DNA of 64,000 bases. Origin: Massilia timonae CCUG 45783 (GTDB lineage: Bacteria; Pseudomonadota; Gammaproteobacteria; Burkholderiales; Burkholderiaceae_D). Under the pieces are notes generated by a model. The model was given only the letters and a program-made list of their open reading frames with translations. It had not been told where the DNA came from and did not search any database. This document shows, piece after piece, positions 33,917-42,460 of this stretch (its first letter is position 1; each line of letters starts with the position of its first letter). A program made the position numbers and the translations under genes. The DNA is taken from NCBI RefSeq assembly GCF_000315425.1, contig NZ_JH992923.1, positions 817,113 to 881,112 on the forward strand. The letters are read 5' to 3'.

Positions 33917-36736
33917 ATGTCACTGGTCAAGTCTACGCGCGACAGCGCCCTGAAACGGCGCCGCTTCCTGGTCGGGGCCGGCGTTGCCGCCGGCGCCGGC
34001 GCCCTGGCGCGCCACCTGCCGCTGAACGTGATCGAGCCGGCCCAGGCCGACCCGGTGCCGAACACCCCGGTGCCCACCGAAGTCAAACGCACCGTGTGCA
34101 GTCACTGCTCGGTCGGCTGTTCGGTGGACGCGGTGGTCGCCAACGGCGTCTGGGTGCGGCAGGAGGCCGCCTTCGATTCGCCCATCAATATGGGCGCCCA
34201 CTGCGCCAAGGGCGCATCGGTGCGCGAGCACGCCTTCGGCGAGCACCGCCTGCGCTATCCGATGAAGCTGGTGAACGGCAAATACCAGCGCATCTCCTGG
34301 GACCAGGCGATCGACGAGATCGGCGACAAGCTGCTGCACTTGCGCAAGGAAGCCGGCCCGGATGCGCTGATGCTGATCGGCAGCTCCAAGCACAATAACG
34401 AGCAAGCCTATTTGCTGCGCAAGTTCATGTCGTTCTGGGGCTCGAACAACTGCGACCACCAGGCCCGCATCTGTCACTCGACCACCGTCGCCGGCGTGGC
34501 CCAGACCTTCGGCTACGGGGCGATGACGAACTCGTTCAATGACCTGCACTACAGCAAGGCGGTGCTGTTCATCGGCTCCAACCCGGCCGAGGCCCACCCG
34601 ATCTCGATGCTGCACTTCCTGCACGCCAAGGAGCTGGGCGCCAAGATGATCGTCATCGATCCGCGCTTCACCCGCACGGCGCGCTTTGCCGACCACTACG
34701 TGCGCGTGCGGCCGGGCACCGACATCCCGCTGGTGTGGGGCATCCTGTGGCACATCTTCAATAACGGCTGGGAAGACAAGAAATTCATCGAAGAGCGCAC
34801 CTGGGGCATGGACGACGTGCGCGCCGAAGTCATGAAATGGACGCCCGACAAGGTGTCGGACGTGACCGGCGTGCCGGAATCGGCGGTGCGCCTGGCGGCC
34901 GAGATGCTGGCGACCAACCGTCCCTCGTCCGTGGTCTGGTGCATGGGCATCACCCAGCACCACGTCGGCACCGCCAATGTGCGCGCGCTGTCGATCCTGC
35001 AGCTGGTGCTGGGAAATATCGGCATTCCCGGCGGCGGCGCCAACATCTACCGCGGCCACGATAACGTGCAGGGCGCGACCGACGTCGGCCCCAACGGCGA
35101 TTCGCTGCCCGGCTACTACGGCCTGGCCGAAGGCGCCTGGAAGCACTTCGCCAACGTCTGGGGCGTCGACTACGAATGGATCAAGTCGCGCTTCGGCTCC
35201 AAGGAACTGATGGAAAAGCCCGGCATCACGGTGTCGCGCTGGTTCGATGCGGTCAACGAAGAAAACCAGTTCATCGACCAGCCGAGCAATCTGCGCGCCG
35301 TGTTCTACTGGGGCCACGCGCCGAACAGCCAGACCCGCCTGCCGGACATGAAGGCGGCGATGCAAAAGCTCGACATGATGGTGGTGATCGATCCCTATCC
35401 GAGCATGACGGCGGCGATGCATGGCCGCACCGACGGCGTCTACCTGCTGCCGGCCGCCTCGCAGTTCGAGACCCAGGGTTCGTGCACGGCCTCGAACCGC
35501 TCGATCCAGTGGCGCGAGCGGGTCATCCAGCCGCTGTTCGAATGCAAGACCGACCACGAGATCATGTACCTGTTCGCGCGAAAACTCGGCTTCGCCGAGG
35601 AACTGTGCAAGAACATCAAGGTGGTGCACAACGAGCCGGTGGTCGAGGATATCCTGCGCGAGATCAACCGCTCGTGTTGGACCATCGGCTACACGGGCTG
35701 CTCGCCCGAGCGGCTCAAGCTGCACATGGAAAACAAGCACACGTTCAACCCGACCACCCTGCGCGCCGATTCCGGCCCGTGCAAGGGCGACTACTACGGC
35801 TTGCCGTGGCCATGCTGGGGCACGCCGGAGATGAAGCATCCGGGCACGCCGATCCTGTATGACCTGAGCAAGAGCGTGGCCGAGGGCGGACTGCCGTTCC
35901 GCGCCAACTGGGGCGTCGAGCACAATGGATCGAGCCTGCTGGCGGCCGACGGCTCGACCAACAAGAACAGCGAGCTGGACTTCGGCTACCCCGAGTTCGA
36001 CCACGTGTTCCTGAAAAAACTGGGCTGGTGGGCCGAGCTGACCCCGGCCGAGCAGGCCATGGCCGAGGGCAAGAACTGGAAGACCGACCTGTCGGGCGGC
36101 ATCATCCGGGTCGTCATCGCCCACGGCTGCGCGCCGTACGGCAATGCGCGGGCGCGCTGCAACGTCTGGAACTTCCCCGATCCGGTGCCGGTCCACCGCG
36201 AACCGCTGGCTTCGCCACGACGCGACCTGGTGGCCAAGTACCCGACCTATGACGACAAGGCCAATCACTGGCGCCTGCCGACATTGTACAAATCGGTGCA
36301 GGCGGTCGACTATTCGAAAGACTTTCCGCTGATCATGACCTCGGGCCGCCTGGTCGAGTACGAGGGCGGCGGCGAGGAAACCCGGTCCAACCCCTGGCTG
36401 GCCGAGCTGCAGCAAAACATGTTCGTCGAGATCAATCCGCGCGACGCGGTCCAGATCGGCGCCAAGCTCGGCGAATACGTGTGGCTCGAGACCCCGACCG
36501 GCGCGCGCCTGAAGATGATGGCGATGGTCACCGAGCGGGTGCCAGTGGGCCTGGTGTGGGCGCCGTTCCACTTCGGCGGCTGGTGGATGGGCGAGGACCT
36601 GGAACGGCACTATCCCGAGCATGGGGCGCCGATCGTGCGCGGCGAAGCCATCAACACCGGCTGGACCTACGGCTACGACGCCGTGACCATGATGCAGGAA
36701 ACCAAGGTGTCGCTGTGCCGCGTGGTGCGCGCCTGA
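33917..36736 (+). CDS. Periplasmic formate dehydrogenase, molybdopterin alpha subunit
   Basis: This catalytic subunit oxidises formate to CO2. The 939-residue protein has a twin-arginine signal (KRRRFLVGAGVAAGAGALARH), a 4Fe-4S domain (Cys61, Cys64, Cys68 and Cys96), the molybdopterin core, and the active-site segment DHQARICHSTTVAG. The metal ligand is Cys186, encoded by TGT at 34472-34474. It is therefore the cysteine form, not selenocysteine. His187 is the conserved partner. The C-terminal MopB domain is complete. An AGAGG precedes the ATG. Confidence 0.95.
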   Translation: MSLVKSTRDSALKRRRFLVGAGVAAGAGALARHLPLNVIEPAQADPVPNTPVPTEVKRTVCSHCSVGCSVDAVVANGVWVRQEAAFDSPINMGAHCAKGASVREHAFGEHRLRYPMKLVNGKYQRISWDQAIDEIGDKLLHLRKEAGPDALMLIGSSKHNNEQAYLLRKFMSFWGSNNCDHQARICHSTTVAGVAQTFGYGAMTNSFNDLHYSKAVLFIGSNPAEAHPISMLHFLHAKELGAKMIVIDPRFTRTARFADHYVRVRPGTDIPLVWGILWHIFNNGWEDKKFIEERTWGMDDVRAEVMKWTPDKVSDVTGVPESAVRLAAEMLATNRPSSVVWCMGITQHHVGTANVRALSILQLVLGNIGIPGGGANIYRGHDNVQGATDVGPNGDSLPGYYGLAEGAWKHFANVWGVDYEWIKSRFGSKELMEKPGITVSRWFDAVNEENQFIDQPSNLRAVFYWGHAPNSQTRLPDMKAAMQKLDMMVVIDPYPSMTAAMHGRTDGVYLLPAASQFETQGSCTASNRSIQWRERVIQPLFECKTDHEIMYLFARKLGFAEELCKNIKVVHNEPVVEDILREINRSCWTIGYTGCSPERLKLHMENKHTFNPTTLRADSGPCKGDYYGLPWPCWGTPEMKHPGTPILYDLSKSVAEGGLPFRANWGVEHNGSSLLAADGSTNKNSELDFGYPEFDHVFLKKLGWWAELTPAEQAMAEGKNWKTDLSGGIIRVVIAHGCAPYGNARARCNVWNFPDPVPVHREPLASPRRDLVAKYPTYDDKANHWRLPTLYKSVQAVDYSKDFPLIMTSGRLVEYEGGGEETRSNPWLAELQQNMFVEINPRDAVQIGAKLGEYVWLETPTGARLKMMAMVTERVPVGLVWAPFHFGGWWMGEDLERHYPEHGAPIVRGEAINTGWTYGYDAVTMMQETKVSLCRVVRA

Positions 36737-36757
36737 CGAGCCGACAGGAGACTGACT

Positions 36758-37441
36758 ATGCCAGCAAGAATGAAGTTTATCTGCGACACGGAGCGCTGCA
36801 TCGACTGCAACGGCTGCGTGACCGCCTGCAAGAACGAGCACGAACTGGCCTGGGGCATCAACCGGCGCCGCGTGGTGACGATCAACGACGGCATCCCGGG
36901 CGAGCGTTCGGTGTCGGTCGCCTGCATGCACTGCACCGACGCGCCGTGCCTGGCCGTGTGCCCGACCAACTGCATCTACCACACCGAGGACGGCATCGTC
37001 CTGCACAGCAAGGACCAGTGCATCGGCTGCGGCTACTGCTATTACGCCTGCCCGTTCGGCGCGCCGCAATTCCCCGAGACCGGCCTGTTCAACCACCGCG
37101 GCAAGATGGACAAGTGCACCTTCTGCGCCGGCGGCCCGGAACCGGACACCTCGGAAGCCGAGTTCAAGAAATACGGCCGCAACCGCATCGCCGAAGGCAA
37201 GCTGCCGGCCTGCGCCGAGCAGTGCGGCACCAAGGCGCTCCTGGGCGGGGACGCCAACGTCATCGCCGACATCTATCGCCAGCGGGTCGAGACGCGCGGC
37301 TACGGCCCGCAGCTGTGGGGCTGGAAGATCGCCTACGGCAGGCCGAAACGCGGTGGCCAGTACAAGGCCGAGGGCGACTCGCCGCGCGTCAACCAGGACG
37401 TGCGCGATTCGCAGAACCATGCGGGGAGGTTCCCGACATGA
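36758..37441 (+). CDS. Formate dehydrogenase iron-sulfur beta subunit
   Basis: The 227-residue ferredoxin subunit relays electrons from the alpha subunit to the membrane cytochrome. Four cluster motifs are visible: CIDCNGCVTACKNEH, CMHCTDAPCLAVCPTNC, CIGCGYCYYACPFGAPQ and CTFCAGG paired with CAEQCGTKAL. Unlike the longer FdnH there is no C-terminal membrane helix, so it docks on the separate cytochrome subunit. Its stop overlaps the next start (ATGA). Confidence 0.94.
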   Translation: MPARMKFICDTERCIDCNGCVTACKNEHELAWGINRRRVVTINDGIPGERSVSVACMHCTDAPCLAVCPTNCIYHTEDGIVLHSKDQCIGCGYCYYACPFGAPQFPETGLFNHRGKMDKCTFCAGGPEPDTSEAEFKKYGRNRIAEGKLPACAEQCGTKALLGGDANVIADIYRQRVETRGYGPQLWGWKIAYGRPKRGGQYKAEGDSPRVNQDVRDSQNHAGRFPT

Positions 37442-37656
37442 AGCTCCTCAAAGCATGCGCGCTGATCCTGCCGGCAGTGCTGCTGGCCGGCTGCCTCGAA
37501 GTGGACCAGCACCCGCCATGGCTCAAGGGCGAGTACGCCGGCAAGCCGGACGACCGCCATTACCAGCGCCGCTTCCACAACGACCGGCTGGCCTGGTGGG
37601 CCACGGTCGAGAACCGCAACGGCAAGCAGAACGAATACAACCGGGCCAATCCCTGA
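37438..37656 (+). CDS. Small lipoprotein in the formate dehydrogenase operon
   Basis: The 72-residue protein has a lipoprotein signal with lipobox LLAGC (Cys19), then LEVDQHPPWLKGEYAGKPDD and a charged tail RRFHNDRLAWW...RNGKQNEYNRANP. No family function is known to the annotator. Strict placement between the beta and cytochrome subunits, with an ATGA overlap, suggests a periplasmic accessory subunit of the complex. Confidence 0.78.
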   Translation: MKLLKACALILPAVLLAGCLEVDQHPPWLKGEYAGKPDDRHYQRRFHNDRLAWWATVENRNGKQNEYNRANP

Positions 37657-37665
37657 GGAGACGAC

Positions 37666-38745
37666 ATGCGAGCGAATCTGAATGTGTTGCGCGCGATGCT
37701 GCTCCTGGTGGCGACGCTGGCGCTGTCCAGCAGCTGGGCCGGCGTCAAGAACGAGCGCGCCACGCCGGCCTATGCCGAAGAACAGACCATGCTGCAGATC
37801 GAGGCCGATTCAGTGGTGCCCGACCCCGGCCTGCTGCAATCCGAATCGGGCCGCGTGCACATGGACCGCCACTACCTGGGCCAGTACGGCAGCAAGGAGG
37901 GCAACGTCATCGTCCAGCGCGGCGGCAATACCTGGCGCCACCTGCGCAACGGGCCGCTGGCGACCATCGCCGGCTTCATCCTGCTGGCGGTGCCGCTGGC
38001 GATCTTCGTGTTCTACCGGACCATCGGCCCGGCCAACCAGGTGGCCGAGGCAGGGCGCAAGATGCAGCGCTTCAACCGCTGGGAGCGCCAGGTGCACTGG
38101 GCCACGGCCTTCAGTTTCATCGCCCTCGGCATCACCGGCATCATCATCATGTACGGCAAGAAGATCATGCTGCCGTGGATGGGGCACGACCTGTTCTCCT
38201 GGGTGGCGATCATCTCGAAATACCTGCACAACTTCGTCGGGCCGCTGTTCATCCTGTGCTCGATCCTGATGTTCTTCACCTTCTTGAAGCGCAACTTCTA
38301 CAACCGCGCCGACTGGCAATGGGTCAAGCAGGGCGGGGGGCTGATCAGCCACAAGCACGTTCCGGCCGGCTTCTTCAATGCGGGCGAAAAGACCTGGTTT
38401 TGGGGTGGTGTCGCGTTGCTGGGCCTGATCATGTCGGTCACCGGCCTGGTGCTCGACTTCGCCGTCGGCCAGACCCGCTACGTGATGCAGGTGGCGAACG
38501 TCCTGCATGTGGGCGCGGCGGCGATGTACATGGCGGCCGCCATGGGCCACGCCTACATCGGCACCTGGGGCACGCCCGGCGCCTATGAGGCGATGCGCTA
38601 CGGCACGGTGGACGAGAACTGGGCCAAGGCCCACCACCAGCTGTGGTACGAGCAGATGAAGACGGGCGTGCCGCCCGGCATGGACAAGGACGGCAAGATG
38701 GTGCCGGGCCCTGGCGGCCAGCCCCGACCCGGCCCGGCGCACTGA
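37666..38745 (+). CDS. Formate dehydrogenase cytochrome b gamma subunit
   Basis: The 359-residue membrane subunit transfers electrons to the quinone pool. An N-terminal signal-like helix is followed by a periplasmic stretch of about 70 residues (MDRHYLGQYG, VIVQRGGNTWRHLRNGP) and a four-helix di-haem cytochrome b. Haem-ligand histidines lie in RQVHWATAFSFIALGITG, YLHNFVGPLF and ANVLHVGAAAMYMAAAMGHAYIGT. The N-terminal extension is typical of the FdoI/FdhC type found in betaproteobacteria. It starts nine bases after the lipoprotein gene. Confidence 0.92.
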   Translation: MRANLNVLRAMLLLVATLALSSSWAGVKNERATPAYAEEQTMLQIEADSVVPDPGLLQSESGRVHMDRHYLGQYGSKEGNVIVQRGGNTWRHLRNGPLATIAGFILLAVPLAIFVFYRTIGPANQVAEAGRKMQRFNRWERQVHWATAFSFIALGITGIIIMYGKKIMLPWMGHDLFSWVAIISKYLHNFVGPLFILCSILMFFTFLKRNFYNRADWQWVKQGGGLISHKHVPAGFFNAGEKTWFWGGVALLGLIMSVTGLVLDFAVGQTRYVMQVANVLHVGAAAMYMAAAMGHAYIGTWGTPGAYEAMRYGTVDENWAKAHHQLWYEQMKTGVPPGMDKDGKMVPGPGGQPRPGPAH

Positions 38746-38755
38746 GGAAATAGCG

Positions 38756-39196
38756 ATGAAACGACGCATTGCATCGACGATCGGCGCCATGGCCCTGGCG
38801 ACCGTCTTGCTCCCCGCCTGCGACCGCGGCCAGACGCCCGCCGCCAACGGCGTGATCCAGACCAAATACCCCGGACAGGTGTCGTCCGGCGGCATGACCA
38901 GCGGCCAGCTCATGGCGCGCACGGCGCGGCCGGAAACCGACGCCACCTATGCCGGCGGCACGCCGGGCATCGCCGGCGGCGCGGGCGGCAATACCAGCGG
39001 CGCCGAGACCGGCGGCGAGACCCGGGAAACCGGCCAGGGGCCGTCGAGCGGCGTCACCCAGCCGTCCAGCGCCGGGCGTCCAGGCAGCGAGCTGCCGTCG
39101 GGCGAGAACCGCCCCGTCGCGCCGGCGCCGGGAAGCACCGAAGCCCCGGCGGCCAACAATGCGGCGCCGCAGGGACAATCAGGAGGAACGCGATGA
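38756..39196 (+). CDS. Uncharacterised lipoprotein-like protein of the formate dehydrogenase operon
   Basis: The 146-residue protein has a probable lipoprotein signal ending LLPACDRG. Low-complexity sequence rich in Gly, Ser, Pro and Thr follows. No family was recognised. It follows the cytochrome subunit by ten bases, and its stop overlaps the next ATG. A surface-exposed or scaffolding role in the complex is only a guess. Confidence 0.62.
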   Translation: MKRRIASTIGAMALATVLLPACDRGQTPAANGVIQTKYPGQVSSGGMTSGQLMARTARPETDATYAGGTPGIAGGAGGNTSGAETGGETRETGQGPSSGVTQPSSAGRPGSELPSGENRPVAPAPGSTEAPAANNAAPQGQSGGTR

Positions 39197-39741
39197 CGAT
39201 CAGGCGATTGCAATGCGTGCTGGCGCTGGCGTCCGGCCTGGCCGGCGCATCGTGGGCGGCCCTGCCGCCGCCATCGCCGGCCCAGGCCCAGGCCGCGGCG
39301 GCGAAAAAGGCCGAGGCCGACGCCAGGGCGGCCAAGGAAAAGGAAGCGTTGAACGCGTCGATGGACCGGATCAGCGGCCAGTGGCGCCAGCGCGCCGCGC
39401 AGGAGGGCTGGACCATCAAGCCGCCGCCGCCCGTGAGCGGGCCGACGGGTGTCGCCGCCTCCGATCCGACCCAGGCCAGCGCCGGGGTGCCGTCGCCCGC
39501 GCCGGCCGGCGGCGCTCCTGGCACGGCGGGCTCGGCGCCCGCCACCGGCGCCGCGCCGCTCAGCGCGCGCGCCCTGCATGCGGCCAATGTGCCGGTCAAG
39601 AGCGAGAAGCTGGGCACGGCGCGTCCGAGCGAGGACGTCAAGCAGGGCCCGACCCGCGCCGAACCGGCCGGCACGGCGCCGACGGTGAACAAGAAAGGCG
39701 TGCCTGAAAACGCGCCCGAACAAATGAAGGCAGAGCGATGA
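39193..39741 (+). CDS. Uncharacterised exported Ala/Pro-rich protein of the formate dehydrogenase operon
   Basis: The 182-residue protein has a signal peptide (RLQCVLALASGLAGASWAAL). It then has an Ala/Lys/Glu-rich probable helix or coiled coil (about 30-65), a short conserved-looking ISGQWRQRAAQEGW, and a Pro/Ala-rich tail. No family was recognised. The ATG at 39193 overlaps the previous stop and follows an AGGAGGAA ribosome site, so it is translated in the operon. Confidence 0.62.
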   Translation: MTIRRLQCVLALASGLAGASWAALPPPSPAQAQAAAAKKAEADARAAKEKEALNASMDRISGQWRQRAAQEGWTIKPPPPVSGPTGVAASDPTQASAGVPSPAPAGGAPGTAGSAPATGAAPLSARALHAANVPVKSEKLGTARPSEDVKQGPTRAEPAGTAPTVNKKGVPENAPEQMKAER

Positions 39742-40181
39742 AAATGGGAAGCATGCCGGTCGCCATCATCATGCAGCGGCGCGCGGTGCGGCACCGCTGG
39801 GGCGATATGGACAGCTGGGCCGCGGTGGGCGTGGTGCCGGACCGCGGCGAGCTGCCGCGCCTGTCGGTGCTGAGCGAAAGCGCCGAGCGCGACTACTACC
39901 TGGTCTCGGGCCTCGAGCTGGAACTGTACACCGACGAGCACGAGGGCTATTACGAGAACGTCATGGCGCCGGAATCGAAGGTGTTCGTGCTGTGGCGCAT
40001 GGAAGACGGCCGCGCGATGCCGGCGCGCGCCTCGGTCAGCTACGTCGAGGGCACGCGCATGTTCGATTCGGGCGAGTCGGCCGACGGCGTGACCATGCCG
40101 GCCGAGATCTACAGCTGGGTCGCGGGCTACCTGCGCGAGCATTTCACGCCGCGCCCGCGCAAGGGAAGGCAGCACGGATGA
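39738..40181 (+). CDS. DUF3305 family protein
   Basis: The 147-residue protein contains VAIIMQRRAVRHRWGDMDSWAAVGV and VSGLELELYTDEHEGYYENVMAPESKVFVLWR, the conserved core of DUF3305. The family occurs beside formate dehydrogenases together with DUF3306. Its function is not established, but an assembly role is commonly supposed. Start and stop overlap both neighbours. Confidence 0.85.
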   Translation: MKMGSMPVAIIMQRRAVRHRWGDMDSWAAVGVVPDRGELPRLSVLSESAERDYYLVSGLELELYTDEHEGYYENVMAPESKVFVLWRMEDGRAMPARASVSYVEGTRMFDSGESADGVTMPAEIYSWVAGYLREHFTPRPRKGRQHG

Positions 40182-40660
40182 GCGCTGACGCCGTGGCCGA
40201 GGAAGGATTCCTGCGCCGCTGGTCGCGCCTGAAGGCGGCGCCCGAGCCGGTGCAGGAAGTCGCGCCGGCGCCGCTACCTGCCGCCGCGCCGCCGCCACCG
40301 GTGCAGGAGGATCAGCGGGCGCTGCCGACCCTGGACGACGTGGCCCGGCTGACGCCGGAATCCGATTACTCGGCCTTCGTCGCCAAGGGCGTCGACAAGG
40401 CCGTGCAGCGCATGGCGCTCAAAAAACTGTTCGCCGATCCGAACTTCGCGGTGATGGATGGCCTGGACATCTATATCGCCGACTACAACAAGGCCGCGCC
40501 GCTCACCGACGCCATGCTGGCTTCGCTCAGGCACGCTCCCGGCGTGCTGAATCGCCTGCTGGGCGAGGACGAGGACAAGCAGGGCGAGGCGCAGGCACGG
40601 CGCGACGACGACCCGGCAGCCGACGGCCAGCCGGGCACGCCAACACAAGGGAACACATGA
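40178..40660 (+). CDS. DUF3306 family protein
   Basis: The 160-residue protein contains EGFLRRWSRLK at the N-terminus, LPTLDDVARLTPESDYSAFVAKGVD and LKKLFADPNFAVMDGLDIY, the DUF3306 core, flanked by Pro/Ala-rich and acidic linkers. It is the usual partner of DUF3305. The ATG at 40178 overlaps the previous stop, and its own stop overlaps the poly-ferredoxin start. Confidence 0.85.
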   Translation: MSADAVAEEGFLRRWSRLKAAPEPVQEVAPAPLPAAAPPPPVQEDQRALPTLDDVARLTPESDYSAFVAKGVDKAVQRMALKKLFADPNFAVMDGLDIYIADYNKAAPLTDAMLASLRHAPGVLNRLLGEDEDKQGEAQARRDDDPAADGQPGTPTQGNT

Positions 40661-42357
40661 ACATCCGATTCAACGACGGGGCGGCTTCCGACCCCGTCCA
40701 GGACGGCCGCGACGCGGCCGCCCGCGTGGCCGCGCTGCAGGCCGCGCGCGACTTTCCCGACTTCGAGGCGGCCGTCACGGTCGACTACCGCTCGCACGGG
40801 CGCACGCTGGTGGTGGGCAGCGCGTGTGACGCGCTGCCGCTGGCCGACCGGCTGGCCGGCGCGCTGGCGGTCACCGTGCTGCTGCTGGACGAGCCGGATG
40901 CGTCGGACCGCCCGCAGCCACGCCTGTATCCGGTGCACAGGGCGCAGACGGTGGCGGTGGCCGGCTGGCTGGGCGCCTTCGAGGCGCGCTGGCGCGCGGC
41001 CGGCCAGCCAGTGGGCGAGGGCCGGTTCGACCTGGTGCTCGACCTGTGCCCGGCGCGCCTGATCGCCAGCCACCAGCGCCCGCACGGCTACTACGCGCCC
41101 GGCGATGGCGAGGCGGCGCGCATGAAAGCGGTCGAGGCCCTGGAGGGCATGGTCGGCGACTTCGAGAAGCCGAAATACTTCAGCTACAAGGAGCGCATCT
41201 GCGCCCATGGCCGCAACGGCATCCACGCCTGCAGCGCCTGCGTCGACATCTGCTCGGCGAAGGCGATCGTGAGCGACGGCGACCGGGTCAAGGTCAACCC
41301 GTATCTGTGCGCCGGCTGCGGCGCCTGCGGCACCGTGTGCCCGACCGGCGCCATGAGCTATGCCTATCCGCCGGCGCCGTTCACCGGCAAGCGCATCCAG
41401 ACCGCCTTGCGCGCCTTCCGCGAGGCCGGCGGCGCGCAGCCGGTGCTGCTGCTGCACGACGCGCAGGGGCTGGACGTCATCGAACGCCTCGGCGACAGCG
41501 TTCCGGGCCGCATCCTGCCGTTCTCGCTGCACCACGTCGCATCGACCGGCATCGACGTCTGGCTGGCGGCGCTGGCCTACGGCGCGGCCGGCGTCGCCGT
41601 GCTGACCACGGGCGAGGAAGCCCCGCAATACGTGCAGGCGCTGGGCGAGCAGATGCGCATCGCCCAGGCCGTGCTCGACGGCCTGGGGTATGCCGGGCCG
41701 CACTTCCAGTTGCTGCAACTGGCTGGCGGGCCACAAGCGTCACCGTTGGAGGCGGCCCAGGAACTGGCGCTGGCCCTGCGCCATGCGCCGCGCGGCGATA
41801 CGCCATCGGCGCCGGCGGTGTTCCACCTGGCCGCGGACAAGCGCAACACCCTGGACTATGCCCTCGACCACCTGCACCGGCATGCGCCGCAGCAGCCGTC
41901 GCACATCGGCCTGCCCGACAAGGCGCCGTTCGGCGCGCTGGCCATCGACCGTCAGGCCTGCAGCCTGTGCATGTCCTGCGTCGGCGTCTGCCCGGCCAAT
42001 GCGCTGCAGGACGGGCAGGGCGCGCCGCAGCTGCGCTTCATCGAAAAGAACTGCGTCCAGTGCGGCCTGTGCGCCAACACCTGTCCCGAGAACGCGATCG
42101 CGCTGATGCCGCGCATCTCGTTCGCGCCCGAGCGCATGGCGGCGGTGGTGCTGAACGAATCGCAGCCCTTCCACTGCATCCGCTGCAGCAAGCCGTTCGG
42201 CACGCTGCAAATGGTCGAGAACATGCTCGGGCGCCTGGGTTCCCACCCGGCGTTCGCGGCCAACCTCGATCGCCTGCGCATGTGCGGCGACTGCCGCGTG
42301 ATCGACATGATGGCGCCGGCCGACGAGATGCAGGTGACGCCGCTGCGGCGCAACTGA
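40657..42357 (+). CDS. Formate dehydrogenase-associated poly-ferredoxin (4Fe-4S) protein
   Basis: The 566-residue soluble protein has an N-terminal domain of about 170 residues with no clear match. A 4Fe-4S pair follows (CSACVDICSAKAI, CAGCGACGTVCPTGAM), then a central domain (LLLHDAQGLDVIERL ... GAAGVAVLTTGEEAP) that resembles HdrA/MvhD-type modules, then a second pair (CSLCMSCVGVCPANAL, CVQCGLCANTCPENAI). Two final CxxC pairs (HCIRCSKPF, MCGDCRVID) end the protein. It could pass electrons for reductive cofactor assembly or link formate oxidation to a cytoplasmic acceptor. It is the last gene of the operon. Confidence 0.82.
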   Translation: MNIRFNDGAASDPVQDGRDAAARVAALQAARDFPDFEAAVTVDYRSHGRTLVVGSACDALPLADRLAGALAVTVLLLDEPDASDRPQPRLYPVHRAQTVAVAGWLGAFEARWRAAGQPVGEGRFDLVLDLCPARLIASHQRPHGYYAPGDGEAARMKAVEALEGMVGDFEKPKYFSYKERICAHGRNGIHACSACVDICSAKAIVSDGDRVKVNPYLCAGCGACGTVCPTGAMSYAYPPAPFTGKRIQTALRAFREAGGAQPVLLLHDAQGLDVIERLGDSVPGRILPFSLHHVASTGIDVWLAALAYGAAGVAVLTTGEEAPQYVQALGEQMRIAQAVLDGLGYAGPHFQLLQLAGGPQASPLEAAQELALALRHAPRGDTPSAPAVFHLAADKRNTLDYALDHLHRHAPQQPSHIGLPDKAPFGALAIDRQACSLCMSCVGVCPANALQDGQGAPQLRFIEKNCVQCGLCANTCPENAIALMPRISFAPERMAAVVLNESQPFHCIRCSKPFGTLQMVENMLGRLGSHPAFAANLDRLRMCGDCRVIDMMAPADEMQVTPLRRN

Positions 42358-42460
42358 AGCGTCAGGCGTCACCACGGGCCGAATCGGTGGCAGAATGGTC
42401 GCAAGGCGGGAGCGTCACGCATCCCGCCATCCACATGGCATAGCGACCAGGAGACACCCC

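Noticed and set aside
34472..34474. Possible selenocysteine codon in the formate dehydrogenase
   Set aside because: The active-site codon is TGT (Cys), not TGA, and there is no interruption of the frame.
33920..37420. Open frame of over 1100 codons antisense to the formate dehydrogenase genes
   Set aside because: High-GC codon bias creates long frames on the opposite strand. The sequence is His/Arg/Gln-rich low complexity with no domain, and the plus strand holds clear FdhA and FdhB.
42395..42460. Longer N-terminus for the acyl-CoA synthetase
   Set aside because: The upstream frame is open but has no ribosome site, and the extra residues are Arg/His-rich. The ATG at 42461 has a good AGGAG-like site.
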